A stretch of 64,000 nt of DNA from Aquarana catesbeiana (GCF_042186555.1 NC_133334.1:211919332-211983331), one strand, 5' to 3'; positions 11,964 to 23,935 are shown, numbered from the stretch's first letter. Made by a program: numbers and translations. Notes: a model not told the origin generated them from the sequence alone.

Positions 11964-12306
11964 GTACAGGATCTCCTCCCGAGCTCTTCAGTTTTTATTT
12001 TTGTTAAGCCCGCTGGTTGATTGAAAAAAAACAAAAAAACAGATAGTGTGTACTAGGCTTTAAATTAGGCTTTAATGGTCTGGTGTTGGGAAAAGCAGAA
12101 AAGTGCTTTCTACACTTGCTTTATGTGCCAGTCATGCATTGTTCCTCTAACTTTCAGATATGCACATTCTCAGTGTTAATTCAAATTAAAGGTGAATTTT
12201 ACAAAACTATAGAGCAGGGGTCTATAAAATACAGCTCAAGCGCGAAATCTGGCCCACTACAGGATTGCACCCGGCCTGCTGCTAGGGTCAGGTTTCCCCC
12301 TGCTGC

Positions 12307-12508
12307 TACCCTGTTTCCCCAAAAATAAGATCTAGCGTGATTGTCGGTGCTGGCTGCAATATAAGCCCTACCCCCAAATAAGCCCTAGTTATAGTCCTTG
12401 TAGGTCTTATTTTCAGGGTAGGGCTTATTTTCGGGGAAACAGGGTAGGGCTTATATTGCAGCCATCACCGACAATCACGCTAGGTCTTATTTTCGGGGAA
12501 ACAGGGTA
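12307..12508. mobile_element. Palindromic TA-flanked MITE
   Basis: Both ends read TACCCTGTTTCCCC in inverted orientation. The interior repeats GCTTATTTTCGGGGAAACAG and AAGCCCTA blocks. TA at both termini suits a Tc1/mariner target site. The same terminal motif is, from memory, common in several vertebrate genomes. Confidence 0.7.
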
Positions 12509-12529
12509 CAGTACAGACAAGCTAAAAGG

Positions 12530-12745
12530 TAGGTAAGTGTGGACCACTGATAGGGAATCTGATGTCAGGGGGGCTCTGATTGGGACCCTTAAGTAAGGGG
12601 GGACTCTGATGTAATGCAGGACTTTTGGGTGGACTCTGATGAAAGGGGACTCTGATGAGGACTGTGATGTTAGGGGGGCTCTGATGGGGACCTTGATGTA
12701 AAGGAGGACTATGACAGGGACCTGGATGTAAGGAGGTCTTTGTTG
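12530..12745 (+). repeat. Degenerate minisatellite, unit about 26 bp
   Basis: Repeated variants of GGGGACTCTGATGTAAGG occur head to tail, with unit length varying. The same unit appears at 42985-43017 and 44643-44736, flanking the palindromic element. Confidence 0.75.
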
Positions 12746-13762
12746 TACTGAAGTTCTTTCTCTTTTGTTCTGAATCATATCATGTGAACTCTAAAAAAAA
12801 TTCATGTAAAACTTATTTGGTAAAACATTGGGTGCTTTTGCTTTCTTTACTGTGGTCCACAGCAAAGCTGACCACACACAAGTATTTCAATATACAGCTG
12901 GCCATATGCCAACCTCCTGTATACCAAAAAGTTTATCACTTCTGTAAAAAGCAGAAAAATTGACAACAGGGATGGAAAACCGTTTCAGAGGGGACTAATG
13001 GTGACATGTCCAAGCCACCCTGGAAACACTGGAAAAGTCACATAACAGAAGAATTTTTACACACCATTCCCTAATATTTACAAGGAGCAAACACAAAAAG
13101 GAAACAGAAAATAGAAGGTTAGTGTTTCTTTAATAGAGGAAACCTTCCAATAAACCCTCATTCAGACTCAGGGCAGTCATTGCTTTATTTAGCAACAGGA
13201 ACGCTATAAAAGATTTTTTTTCAGCTAAGCATTTTTTTTGGCAATGAAATCTCTGTAAAAACAAGACGTGTGAACCACGCTCTCCATATCTTACTCGTGT
13301 GAGATGTCTTGTACAAAATAATCTGGACAGTACTTTAAAGAAAACTGTCCTGAACAAAACACATACAGTAAACCACCACTTTTTGACTCCACCCGAAAAA
13401 GATAGATGCCTGGCTATCTAACTTCGATTATAACTACTGACCCAGAACAAGCATGAAGCCAGTGAAACCAGACTGATCTCTTGAGCTACAGTACATATTC
13501 CCTCTTGATTAATGACTCACAAAGTAAAGAAGGCAGAGGAAGAGCGTGACAGCCAGGCTGTTAGCATTTTCAAAAGGAGATCAAAAGAAGCCCCATTGCT
13601 GCTAGTAAAACTGTCTCTTCTGCATTTGACTACAGACCAGTGATGAGCTCAGGCGTATTCGGAAGGGAATCCAAACCCATCTGAGCTATCCCGCTGGAAA
13701 GATGTCAAAGCAGACAGCAAATCATGGGTGGTGGAGGCATTCTCCCCCTCAGTTGCACATAT

Positions 13763-16318
13763 TATTATTATTATTATTATTATACAGGATTTATATAGCG
13801 CCGACAGTTTACGCAGCGCTTTACAACATTAGGGCAGACTGTACAAGTACAATACAATTCAATACAGGAGGAATCAGAGGGCCCTGCTCGTTAGAGCTTA
13901 CAATCTAGGAGGGAGGGTCAAGTTATACAAAAGGGTAATAGCTGTGGGGGATGAGCTAATGGAGAAAATAGTGCAGTTATTAGATGGAGGCAGGATAGGC
14001 TTCTCTGAAGAGGAAAGTTTTCAGGGATCGCCTAAAAGTGGATAAGTTTGGAGACAGTCTGACAGATTGGGTAGGGAATTCCAGAGGATGGGCGAGGCTC
14101 GGGAGAAGTCCCGGAGGCGGATATGGGAGGAGGTGATGAGGGAGCTAGAGAGCAGGAGGTCTTGGGAGGAACGGAGATGGCGATTAGGTTGGTATTTTGA
14201 GACTAAGTTAGTGATGTAGCTGGGGGCAGAGTTGTGGATGGCTTTGTAACTTATTGTTAGTATTTTGAATTTAATTCGTTGGGCGAGTGGCAGCCAATGG
14301 AGGGATTGACAGAGAGGGGTAGCAGACACTGAGCAGTTTGTAAGGTGGATAAGTCTGGCAGCAGCATTCATGATGGGCTGCAGGGGGGATAGTCTGTTTA
14401 AAGGTAAGCCAATGAGGAGTGAGTTGCAGTAGTCAAGGCGAGAGATAACCAGGGAGTGAATCAGGAGCTTTGTGGTTTCATTGGTTAGAAAGGGACGTAG
14501 TTTAGAGATGTTGCGGAGGTTGAGGCGGCAAGCTTTGGAAAGTGATTGGATGTGGGGCCGAAAGGAGAGTTCAGAGTCCAGGATAACACCTAGCACCCTG
14601 ACATGTGGGGACGGGTGGATGGTTGTGCCATTGCTCTTGACAGAGAAGTCAAGGGAAGAGCCACGTGGGGGAGGAAATATTATAAGCTCAGTTTTGGACA
14701 AGTTGAGTTTGAGGAAGTGGTGTGACATCCATACAGATATGTCGGTTAGTAAGTTAGTGATGCGTGAAGAGACTGATGGAGTGAGTTGAGGGGTGGAGAG
14801 ATAGATTTGCGTGTCATCAGCATAGAAATGATATTGAAAGCCATGAGAGGCTATCAGCTGACCCAAGGAAGAGGTGTAGATTGAAAATAAAAGAGGTCCA
14901 AGAACAGAACCTTGGGGGACCCCGACAGAGAAGGGAAGAGGAGTGGAGGAAGTAGAAGTGTAAGTGACACTGAAGGTGCGTTGGGATAGGTAGGATGAGA
15001 GCCACTGAAGAGCGCAGTCACGGAGACCGAGGGAGTAAAGTTTTTTGAGGAGGAGGGGGTGGTCAACTGTGTCAAAGGCAGCTGAAAGATCCAGAAGTAG
15101 GAGTACAGAATAGTGTCCATTGTTTTTTGCAGTTAGTAAGTCATTTGTGAGTTTTAAAAGAGCAGTTTCTGTGGAGTGTTAAGGGCGGAATCCAGATTGA
15201 AGAGGATCAAGAAGGTTGTTTTTAATGAGGTGGTCACTCAGTTGGTTGTAAACCAGGCGTTCAAGGAGTTTAGAGGAAAAGGGGAGCAAGGAGATAGGGC
15301 GTAGGTTGTTAAGATTGGTAGGGTCCAAGGACGGCTTTTTGAGTATGGGAGTGACCAGTGCATGTTTTAGAGCGTCGGGGAAGATGCCAGAGGTGAGGGA
15401 GAGATTGAAGATGTGGGTTAGAGAGTGTAGGATGGGGTCAGAGGGTGACCGTAGCATTTGAGAGGGAATGGGGTCCAGGGGACAGGTGGTTAGGTGGGCG
15501 ATAGAAAGGAGTTTAGCAACTTCATCTGTAGTAGCAGATTTGAATAGGGGGAGTGTCAGTTGTACCTGTTGACATGGGGTCTTAGCTGGGGGAGATACCT
15601 GTAGAATGGAGATTTCATCACGGATTGTATCAATCTTGTTTTTGAAGTGATTAGCAATCTCCTGGGCAGTGAGTGAGTCAGTGGGTGGAGGCGGTGGAGG
15701 ACAAAGTAGAGAGTTGAAGGTAGAGAAGAGTTCACGGGGATTGGATGAGAAGGTGTTAATAAGAGTTGTAAAATAGGTTTGCTTTGCAGTGTGGAGGAAA
15801 GAATAGTATTTTTTGAGGGCAGATTTGTATTGATTGAAGTCTTTGAGAGACTTAGTCTTGTGCCACAGACGCTCAAGAGCACGACTACGTTTTTTGAGAC
15901 TTTTGGTGTCATCTGTTTGCCAGGGTTGTAGGGGTCGAGGCCTGATTCTGCGTGTAGTGAGGGGAGCGAGCTTGTCCAGGGTGGTGGACAGAGATTTATT
16001 GTAGATGGATGTGGCTTGGTTGGGGCAGGACAGGGGGGAGAGATTTTGTCATAGAGGTGGTCAGTAGCAGAATAGAGGAGAGAGGAGTTGAAGTTGCGAA
16101 AGTTTCTATGGGTGATGGTTAGGCGATTGGAGGGAAAGGTGGTGGAAGACAGGGGGAGAGAGAAACTAATAAGATGGTGGTCGGAGAGAGGAAAAGGATT
16201 GTTTGAGAAGTTGCATGGAGTGCATAGGTAGGAGAATACAAGGTCAAGGGTATTGCCATCAGAGTGAGTAGAAGCCTGTACCCATTGCTTCAGGTCAAAT
16301 GAAGCAATGGGTACAACC
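13763..16318 (-). mobile_element. L2/CR1-type LINE, 5' truncated, inactivated
   Basis: Read on the minus strand, the order is: endonuclease C-terminus (HSDGNTLDLVF, then SDHHLISFSLP, 16320-16140); reverse-transcriptase fingers (PILKKPSLDPTNLNNLRPIS and SKLLERL, 15457-15179); the catalytic box FYADDTQIYLS with thumb (14866-14021); then a short 3' UTR ending in an ATA microsatellite tail at 13763. L2/CR1-like signatures include WM-HHFLKLNLSKTE and LDYCNSLL-GLP. Frameshifts or stops between the three blocks and the missing 5' half make it non-autonomous. It lies in an EFEMP2 intron in the sense orientation. Confidence 0.88.
14021..14866 (-). pseudogene. LINE reverse transcriptase C-terminal ORF
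   Basis: An open frame of 281 residues carries the YADD catalytic motif at residues 15-18, the AARLIHLTNCSVSATP-LHWLP segment and a C-terminal FSRASPILWNSLP motif. It is the 3' part of the LINE ORF2. The upstream reverse-transcriptase half is in other frames at 15179-15457. Confidence 0.85.
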
Positions 16319-16724
16319 AATAAGCAACCAATATGTGACGAACGCGGGTGTCAGATCCCCGCCCTCCTCGCTAACTTGCAACAAAGGACCGGCCAACCTC
16401 ACACCACGCTGTCACTTACGTAACAATGCCACTCTCAGCTGCGCCCAGCACAAAGATTTTCCAGCTTGCAGGACCACAATCTAGGTGCGAGCAACCTGAG
16501 AGTGATTGTCACTGGGCTAATTACACAATTAACCCTTTAACTGCCACCACCCCCGTTTAAAAGACCGAGCCGGGGGAGACTCGTAATTTTAGCAATACCA
16601 ATTATAATTTTAGAATAAGCGTCTGCCACACACACTGCCACCACAGACAGGTCTGCTCAGAGTCTTACTCAACAACAGTAGCGCCCTTCAAGAGGCAGGT
16701 TCGTTTATAGCTTGCATTAACATA
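16319..16724. other. Intron stretch, no feature recognised
   Basis: GC-richer than its surroundings, without ORFs of interest. It might be part of an LTR, but no ends or target duplication are visible. Confidence 0.3.
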
Positions 16725-17375
16725 TACACTATATTACCAAAAGTATTGGGATGCCTGCCTTTACATGCAAATGAACTTTAATGACATCCCAGTCTTAGTC
16801 CGTAGGGTTCAATATTGAGTTGGCCCACCCTTTGCAGGTGAATTAGAGCGGAGACTGTGAACCAGGCCTTCTCATCCTACATCAGTGCCTGACTTCACAA
16901 ATGCACTTCTGGAAGAACGGTCAAACACTCCCATAGACACACTCCTAAGGCTGGGTTCACACCTCCCTGTGGAGCGCCTGACAGGAGGGGTCCGGTGTGT
17001 CCCTTTTCTCCATTTCAGGGATGAATCAGGGCCAAATTTTTGCCTGAATTCAGCCCTGAAACTGAGCCAAAGACGCACAGGATCCCTGTGCAATTTGCTC
17101 CGCAGCCATCACGGAGATGTGTGAACCGGCTCCATTGAGAGCCGGTCACAATCTTCTGACATGAAAATTGCATGCGGGGAAACCCGCATCCAATTCGTAC
17201 TAGTGTGAACCCAGCCTAAACCTTGTGGACAGCCTTCCCAGAAGAGTTGAAGCTGTTATAGCTGCAAAGGTGAGCCAACTCAATATTGAACCACAAGGAC
17301 TAAGACTGGGATACCTTTAAAGTTCATGTGCATGTAAAGGCAGGTACCCCAATACTTTTGGTAATATAGTGTATA
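16725..17375 (+). mobile_element. Deleted Tc1-like element with nested MITE
   Basis: The termini are TACACTATATTACCAAAAG and its complement. The interior retains only a transposase 3' remnant (reading like ERRL, SVPDFTNALLEE, then VDSLPRRVEAV-type codons). A 268-bp MITE (16949-17216) splits the remnant. The related, less deleted copy is at 59345-59999. Confidence 0.75.
16949..17216. mobile_element. Harbinger-type MITE nested in Tc1
   Basis: The ends GGCTGGGTTCACAC and GTGTGAACCCAGCC are perfect inverted repeats with TAA duplicated on both sides. Removing the element and one TAA restores the Tc1 remnant, so it is the younger insertion. Confidence 0.8.
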
Positions 17376-18036
17376 CACCCCTTGCATACACGCAGCTGTG
17401 GAGTGGGGAATGCCTCCACCGCCTGTGATTGGCTGTTGTTTTGAAAACTCAGTCGGGTTCGCACTCATGTCCGAACATGCTTGAGTTCATCCCTACTGCA
17501 GACCAGTCATATGAGAAATATGGGGGGTGACCTCTTTCTGAAAATTCTTGTTTCCGGGCTGTTACTGACCTAAGTATCTTTTGAGTTATGCTGGAATAAG
17601 AGTATGTAGGAATGCAGGGAGCAGAGGCAAAAAAAAAATGATCTTGTTTTTTCACTGACCAAGCATTTTCAGGACACAAGGCCTGCAATATTTTTTTCCT
17701 TTAGTCCTAACCTTTGAAATTAGTCTGAAGAGCATCAGACTGAGCAAACAAATAGGCTAAAATAGTTTTCTTGATGCTCTAAAATCACCCCTTTAGCTTC
17801 ATTGTGAGGGTAAGGATGATATGAAATATAATGAGATGGCTGGCTATAGTATTGCTTGGGTTTTATCAGGCTTTTCTAAGCTTTGAGCACAAATACGCAG
17901 GGACAATGACAATGCAAATGTACAAATGTAATAGAAAGTCTGTCTGATCAATATGCTGGTAAACTAGAGGCTTAATAAAAATATAAAACAAAGGGACGCT
18001 GTTACATGTCAGTGCACAGCTCCTTACATATTAGCA

Positions 18037-18180
18037 TGCAAAGAACTCTGATTTTTCCTGTACAGTATTGAATTGTATTGTAACTGTACTGTTTTCCCTC
18101 ACGTTGTAAAGCGATGCACAAACTGTTGGCGCTATATAAATCCTGTATGATAATAATAATAATAATAATAATAATGAGGA
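18037..18180 (+). repeat. Solo 3' tail of the L2/CR1-type LINE
   Basis: It carries the AAACTGTTGGCGCTATATAA block and a (ATA)n tail, in plus orientation, matching the LINE 3' end at 13763. It is a heavily 5'-truncated insertion. Confidence 0.7.
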
Positions 18181-19229
18181 AAAAATTGTACGAGCAGGGG
18201 AGCAATCTAATAAAAAACAGCAAAGGTTTTGCAGTTATCAGTAGCTGATTTCATGGCGCCTTTAGTCATACCAGCATCATTAATGCATAACAAAAAAAAT
18301 TATCATAACCGTCACTTTTAAATAAACATATGAAATATAAAACTATCTAAGGCCCCATTCACACCTGACCAGTTTGTAGTTTAAAGCTCCAAAACGCTCA
18401 ACATCCAAAATCCCATGGTTTTGAACTGTGTCTGTTCAAATCTGAGTGTGAAGCTGGAAAAAGTACACAAGCTTCCTTTAATCTACAAGCTTCAAGTATT
18501 TTTGGTCCTAATAAACTTTAATAGAAATGGCTGAAAATGAAAAACATGCAAACAAATCACAAAAACATGCATATTACACCTTTTCCCCTGGTAGCTAGCT
18601 TTCAATTGGCTAAAATTTTTTTTTTTAAATGGTCAAGCAAAAACACCTGCCAAAGAGCTCAAAAAAGCAAGTAAAAACAACCAAAGATGGTCAGCTCAAA
18701 TATGTATGCAGCTAAATACAAAACAGTGTTTGTAATTTGACTTGTAAACCCTATCATCAAGGCGTCATGAAGAACAAACATAAAGCAAACTTCATTGGGC
18801 ATTTATGGCTCAGCCACACTTGTGGCTTGTGTACAAGAGTGGGTTCATTTATTTTCAATGGGTCCTCAATGCAAGTCCACAGGCCAAAAAAACGCATCTC
18901 ACGGATTCTTGGACAGGACCATGCAAGGCAATACAAATTTTTTATTGAATGTGTTACAGTATGCTAAGGTTCACCATGTGTTGACAGGCTCACATGTATG
19001 ATAGCAACCTTAAAAGACGTTTAGTTTCTACAAAGGTCAGTCCAATGGCCTCCTAGAACTCTCTATATGCCTGCCGGGGCTTGATAAAGCTTGATAAAGC
19101 TACCACCAACATTCCCATTAACAAACCAATCCACTCAAACCTAATATTTCAGTTTCTGGTAGATATTTACAGACTTAACTGGTGAGTTCTCTGCACCTAA
19201 GGTCCTGGGACTGCGTAACTGATTTAGCC

Positions 19230-19411
19230 TCATTATTCCTGCTGGTTAAACACAAAAAGCAGTGGCTCAACTCGGCAGGAGGGAGGGGCCAGGAGCGCCG
19301 GCAAGGGACCCGAGAAGAGGAAGATCTGGGCTGCTCTGTGCAAAAACCACTGCACAGAGCAGGTAAGTATATTTTTAAACAACAAAAAACGAAACTTTAA
19401 TATCACTTTAA
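19230..19411 (+). mobile_element. TTAA MITE family A, right end only
   Basis: It contains GGCAGGAGGGAGGGGCCAGG, the CTCTGTGCA hairpin and CAGGTAAGTATAT, and ends AACTTTAATATCACTTTAA. The left two thirds is missing. Confidence 0.65.
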
Positions 19412-19519
19412 GGCTCCATTCACACTTGTCCAACTTGTCATGCAACTTTGGACATCAAAGTTGCATGCAAGTTCTTCCCCATGTTTTCCAATGATAACCA
19501 TTCATACATGTGCGACTTA

Positions 19520-20333
19520 GACTGCTTTCACACTGCTCGTTTTAGCTGTGCTTTACTGCTGTTTAAAGTGGAGTTCCACCCACTTTTACAACTCTTCAGC
19601 ATCCCTTACTAAACTGTGCACTGTAAACGAATTGGATATTTTTAATTTTTTTTTCTCAGCACCTACTGTATATCTGCTGTATTCATTTTTCACTTCCTCC
19701 TCCCTGGCCGTGGCCCATCGCATCATTTCCTGTTTGCAATGCCTTCTGGGAAGGGGCAGCAACTTCCTCTGACACTGCCGTTGCTATGGAAACCTGACCT
19801 GAAACCTATTACACTGCTTGTGCTGCACTGAGCATGTGCGAGATCTGCAAGGATGAGATCCAGGAAGAAATACAGTTTGGCTTCAGATGCCCACACTTAA
19901 GATGGCCACGGCAAACTACTGCTATAAACTAACAAAACAGACCTTAGTTTACAGACTTACTTTACTAGAATACATTAAGCTTGTGTATTATCGGGGGAAT
20001 TTTTATTTAAAAAGTATAATTTCGGCTGGAACACCACTTTAAGTAGTGCTTTTGCGCCGCTTTTCGGCCACTATTGGGGCGCTTTTAACCCCAAAGAAGG
20101 GGTTCGGGCGCTTTGGAAGAGCTGCCCATTCATTTCAATGGGCAGGGCATTTTGGGAGCGCTCCCAAATCTCTCCAAAGATTCTGCTTGCAGGACTTTTC
20201 CTAATGCCCCACAAGCGCACCGCCCCAGTGGGAAACATCACACTGAAATGAATGGGAGATGGCTTTCAGGTGCTTTACAGGCACTATTCCTAGCGCTAAA
20301 ATGCCTGAAAACCACCTCAGTGTGAAAGGGGTC
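19520..20333. mobile_element. Harbinger-type MITE carrying a nested TTAA MITE
   Basis: The left end GACTGCTTTCACACTG and right end CAGTGTGAAAGGGGTC are flanked by TTA. It is inserted within an older AAGTTGC-rich MITE (19412 to about 20622), and is itself interrupted by 19563-20042. Confidence 0.7.
19563..20042. mobile_element. TTAA MITE, family C
   Basis: The left end TTAAAGTGGAGTTCCACC and right end GGAACACCACTTTAA are inverted repeats, and TTAA is duplicated at the insertion point. The interior is noncoding. It is similar in ends to the element at 50774-51266. Confidence 0.75.
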
Positions 20334-20772
20334 TTAAAGTTGCAGCAACTTCAAAGTAGTTCATGAACTGCTTTCCACCGACTTTCATGCAACTTGAGGG
20401 CCATAGACTTCAATGTTAACCTTCAGAAGTTGCATGAAAGTCATATGAATGTTATACAATACAACAGTTGTGCAACAGTTGTCCATTATTACTGGTCAAA
20501 GCCAAAGTCGTATCCAAGATGCAACCATCCAAAGCTGCGTCAAAGTTGTGTCACAGTTGTATCAAAGTATCACCAAAGTTGCAGTCCAAAGTCAGCGCAA
20601 CTTTGGAATCCTAAAAGTGTGAAAAAACGGGTGATCTGTCGTCCAATTTTTGGATCGTGTGTACGGGGCTTTAGCGCAAGTTGGTGTCAAATGTGTTAAC
20701 ACTTGCTCTCTTCCTGTGTTTTGGTAGTTTGGACATGTTTTGTATTTTGAAATACATTTCTGGATCTTATGC

Positions 20773-21172
20773 AGCATACACACAAGCAGACTTTTCGACC
20801 GGACTGGTCCGACAGACCGAGTCCGGTGGACAATCCGATTGTGTGTGGGCTTCATCGGACCTTCAGCGGACTTTTCCAGTCAAAAATCTGACAGACTTTA
20901 GATGTGGAACATGCTTCAAATCTTTACATTGTAACTCTGCCGGACCCAGAAATCTTCTGTATGCTAGTCCAACGGACAAAAACCGACACTAGCGCAGCTA
21001 TTGGCTACTGGCTATCAACTTCCTTATTTTAGTCCGGTGTACGTCATCACGTACGAATCTGTCGGACTTTGGTGTGATCGTGTGTAGGCAAGTCAGTTCG
21101 TTAGAAAGTCCGTTGGAAGTCCGCCAAACTTTTTGTTGCTGAAAAGTCCGCCCGTGTGTACACGGCATTATA
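20773..21172. mobile_element. MITE with GTGTGTAC-type ends
   Basis: Repeated TCCGACAGA, CGGACTTT and complementary blocks lie between a CATACACACAAGCAGACTTTT start and a GTCCGCCCGTGTGTACACGGC end. It is related in style to the element at 38723-39136. Confidence 0.6.
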
Positions 21173-21547
21173 CTTTCGCTGTGCGGTCATTCAAGTTCCA
21201 CATTTAATGTTTTCACAGTACGAGACAGACCAACACCTGATTCTTTGGAGCTGAATGTGTTGTGGCAGCAAAACCTAGAGTGGTGTATAATGTTTGGAGC
21301 TAAAGCTTGCTTAGAAAACTTCAAGAAATTTGTTCAATTATTAATAAAATCTTGCTGATCATGAAGCTTTTGTCACTAGCATTTACAAATCTAGATAAAA
21401 AAAAATTACTGCTGTACTTGAGCATAAATTAGACATGAAGTACTTTGCCATGGATGGTGTATCATACAATCGAGCAAGGTACAGTGTGAGGATGTTGAAA
21501 AAGAATACATTTATGGACTATGTAGGTAAGGAAAGCAGAGTGCTTAC

Positions 21548-21631
21548 CGTGAAGGTGTTGGGCTCCTCATTCTCTTGTTGTAAACTGGGAACCAAAAGGA
21601 CACAGAATACTAGGTAGCAGGATAACCGCAT
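21548..21631 (-). CDS. EFEMP2: EFEMP2 (fibulin-4) start codon and signal-peptide exon
   Basis: Reading from 21631 down, an ATG opens a 28-codon frame that ends at a GTAAGC donor (21547-21542). The peptide starts MRLSCYLVFCVLLVPS, a basic n-region followed by a hydrophobic core typical of a secretory signal. It ends QQENEEPNTFT, acidic and Pro-containing like the stretch before CTDGYEW in fibulin-4. The exon ends in phase 0, exactly as needed to join the exon at 4261. A pyrimidine-rich tract ending in ATAG lies immediately before the ATG, so the exon may begin at the start codon, leaving the 5' UTR in an upstream exon. The intron to the next exon is about 17 kb and filled with transposons. I did not find a competing signal-peptide exon. 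Confidence 0.86.
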
Positions 21632-23511
21632 CTATGGAAAATGGTGGGAGAATAGTGTTCAATGAATGGTTTTGAGCACAGCACATAGGTAATTTCATAT
21701 CTTGATTGTCTTAGGGATATTTATGAAGCTGTGAAATGATAATCAGTTTGGGTTTCTCTTTTCAGAAACAGCAGACCAAAAGATCCTTTCTGTGATTCAC
21801 CCAACCTTGCTGAGCCCCTTAGGCTTTTATAAAAGAGGGAAAACCTGGTTGAATTTTCCCACACGTTAGGTATTGTTACACCAAATTAAGTCTGATGCTG
21901 GATGTATCTGTTGTAAGTAGAGAAAGGGGAGGGAGGCAGAGGGCACCTGAGCCATTACTACTAAGATATATGAGGCTGGTGGCCCTTACTGGAAACTAGA
22001 CATCAATAAAAGCATGACCTGCAGTTACCGTTATTAGTATTATTATATAGCTACCAGCCCCTGTTCAGACATTAGAACACAGCATCTGGCAGAGACAAGT
22101 CCCTCAAGCACCGACTTCCTTTTGCGGTTCTGAGATGTTATGTGACCAAATCCTGAGAGCCGCAAATGAAGCTGATTCTAGAAGATGTGAAAAGATGGGT
22201 TACATTAAATCATATCTTTTAGGAACACCAACCGTTCACTAAGGCAATAAATGAGGTGCCTTGGCACATGTTCTTTAGCCCACAGCAATATTTTTCCACC
22301 ATGAAAGGGCAAGTTGGTTGCGTTTGCCTCCCAGGCTAAAAGTTCCCAGTAAATCCCTGCATACAGACACACATTTGTGACTGTTGAGAAGCTGTACAAA
22401 AAACAATATTTTCTCACATCTAGCAAAATTGTGTCCAATCTTGTACAAATGCACATATTTCTTTTTTTTTAACCACACCATTAGTAAAAATCTCCGACCT
22501 GCCACATTGTTTTGTTACTCAAGAAGGCTTGTCTAAAGCTGGCCATACCCCAGTAGAATTTTGTCAAACCATTTTTGTGTTTGGAACATTTGTGTGACTT
22601 CCTATTGGTTAGTGTCAAGTTGGCATTCAATTTCAACTATAGTAATGAGAAAATACGAAGAAGCACAATGCAAATTTTTTTTTCTAACAAAGAAAATTCT
22701 AACTGTAAATGTGGTTATTGTTTGGGAAAAATCATACATATTGTAATGAAACCTGTCTAATATGTTTTGGATTCCATTCAAATAGCAGGTCTGGACAAAA
22801 CTTTAAGGGCTATCGGACAAAAGTAATGGACTCAATGATGGCAAGAAAGAATGTTCTGATGACTGATTTTTCTATGAATATTTGAAAATCTAAAGTATGA
22901 TCAGGTTTGGTTTGCCTTTCAGTGCCCCATAGATCATTATCTATCATTATAGATTATAGATCATTACTTATCTATCTATCTATCTAACCATTATTTAAGG
23001 CTCAATGTAACCAAAAACAGCCATATCATAAAAGTGTCATGCAATATCTATTTGTGCTTTTAATTCACTCAGGTTATATAAAATCTCCTCTGCCTATGCA
23101 TTACTGAACTCTGCACTATTCTACTACACTTTACACGTTGACAAGACAATTGAATAAACCTGAAGGTGATTATAACTTATTGTCTATATACAAGACTGTC
23201 TTCTCCAAAATAGATTCCATTACAACAATAAGTCGCATGTTTTCCTGTACGTCTTTTGCATAAAAATCGAAAGTTAATTTCTTTGCTGACCTTGCACTTC
23301 AGGATCCCTCACTAGTTTGATGAGTACATGACGATACATTTTTTACCCTATGCTAGAAATCACAGAGACGCTTCACTACACATCACATTTGTGTTAAAGC
23401 TGCCATGATTGACGCCGTAATATGAAAACTAGTTGTACGCTCATTCAATAAGAGGGTTACAGAGTATTATTACACGATAGATAGCCAGACGTAATATTTC
23501 TGATTACTCAC
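21632..23511. other. EFEMP2 intron 1 candidate, unique sequence
   Basis: Between the signal-peptide exon and the candidate noncoding exon there is mostly unique AT-rich DNA, with a small TATC microsatellite at 22972-22986. No further exon or RNA gene was recognised. Confidence 0.4.
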
Positions 23512-23935
23512 AGTTCTTGTTTGTCCGTCAGTGGATTACGTTTCTGTTGCCCTGCAAGTTGCTCCAATTCCTCCTATATTTTCCCCCTCTCTCCTGTATA
23601 ATCCCACTCTCCCCCTTCTTCTATGTTCTCTCCTGTTTCAAATGTCTCCCTTGTTCACTTCCTTTTTGTATGGCTTTCCCCTCCTTCTCATACACTGTGC
23701 CAGGGACTGTCTCTTTCTTCGAGTCCCACTTTTTCGATCGAATGCACTCTCCGTCCTCTCTGATCCTGGAACCACGTCCCACTCTGTCTTTCAGTGTCTC
23801 TACTCTCCTACTTCTATTTCTCTCTGTCTCCCTTTCTCCAAATTCCTGACTTTCTGCCAATCCCTCCCTACTTCCCAGTAAAATTCCCCCCACACCTGGT
23901 TTTACTTAAACACAGACACACAGCTCTTTTATGTC
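23512..23935 (-). promoter_or_regulatory. EFEMP2: Candidate EFEMP2 promoter and noncoding first exon
   Basis: On the minus strand a TATA-like ATAAAA (about 23932-23927) is preceded by G-rich boxes near 23940-23965. It is followed by about 390 nt of purine-rich (GA) sequence that ends at a GTGAGTAAT splice donor (exon end 23512). The stretch is not a recognisable repeat. It sits 1.9 kb upstream of the signal-peptide exon, on the same strand. The long ORF inside it has no similarity I recognise. A TATA promoter with an untranslated first exon fits a gene whose ATG lies in exon 2, but the assignment rests on position and motifs only. An alternative is plain CT/GA-rich intergenic DNA. Confidence 0.35.

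Noticed and set aside
13490..13610. ATG with hydrophobic residues and a GTGAGT donor near 13.5 kb as the EFEMP2 signal exon
   Set aside because: The exon would end in phase 2, whereas the next exon needs phase 0. The exon at 21548-21631 fits in sequence and phase.
16283..16318. GTACCCATTGCTTC inverted repeat as a regulatory hairpin
   Set aside because: It lies within LINE endonuclease coding sequence (VPIASFDLKQWVQ) and is likely coincidental at the 5' truncation point.
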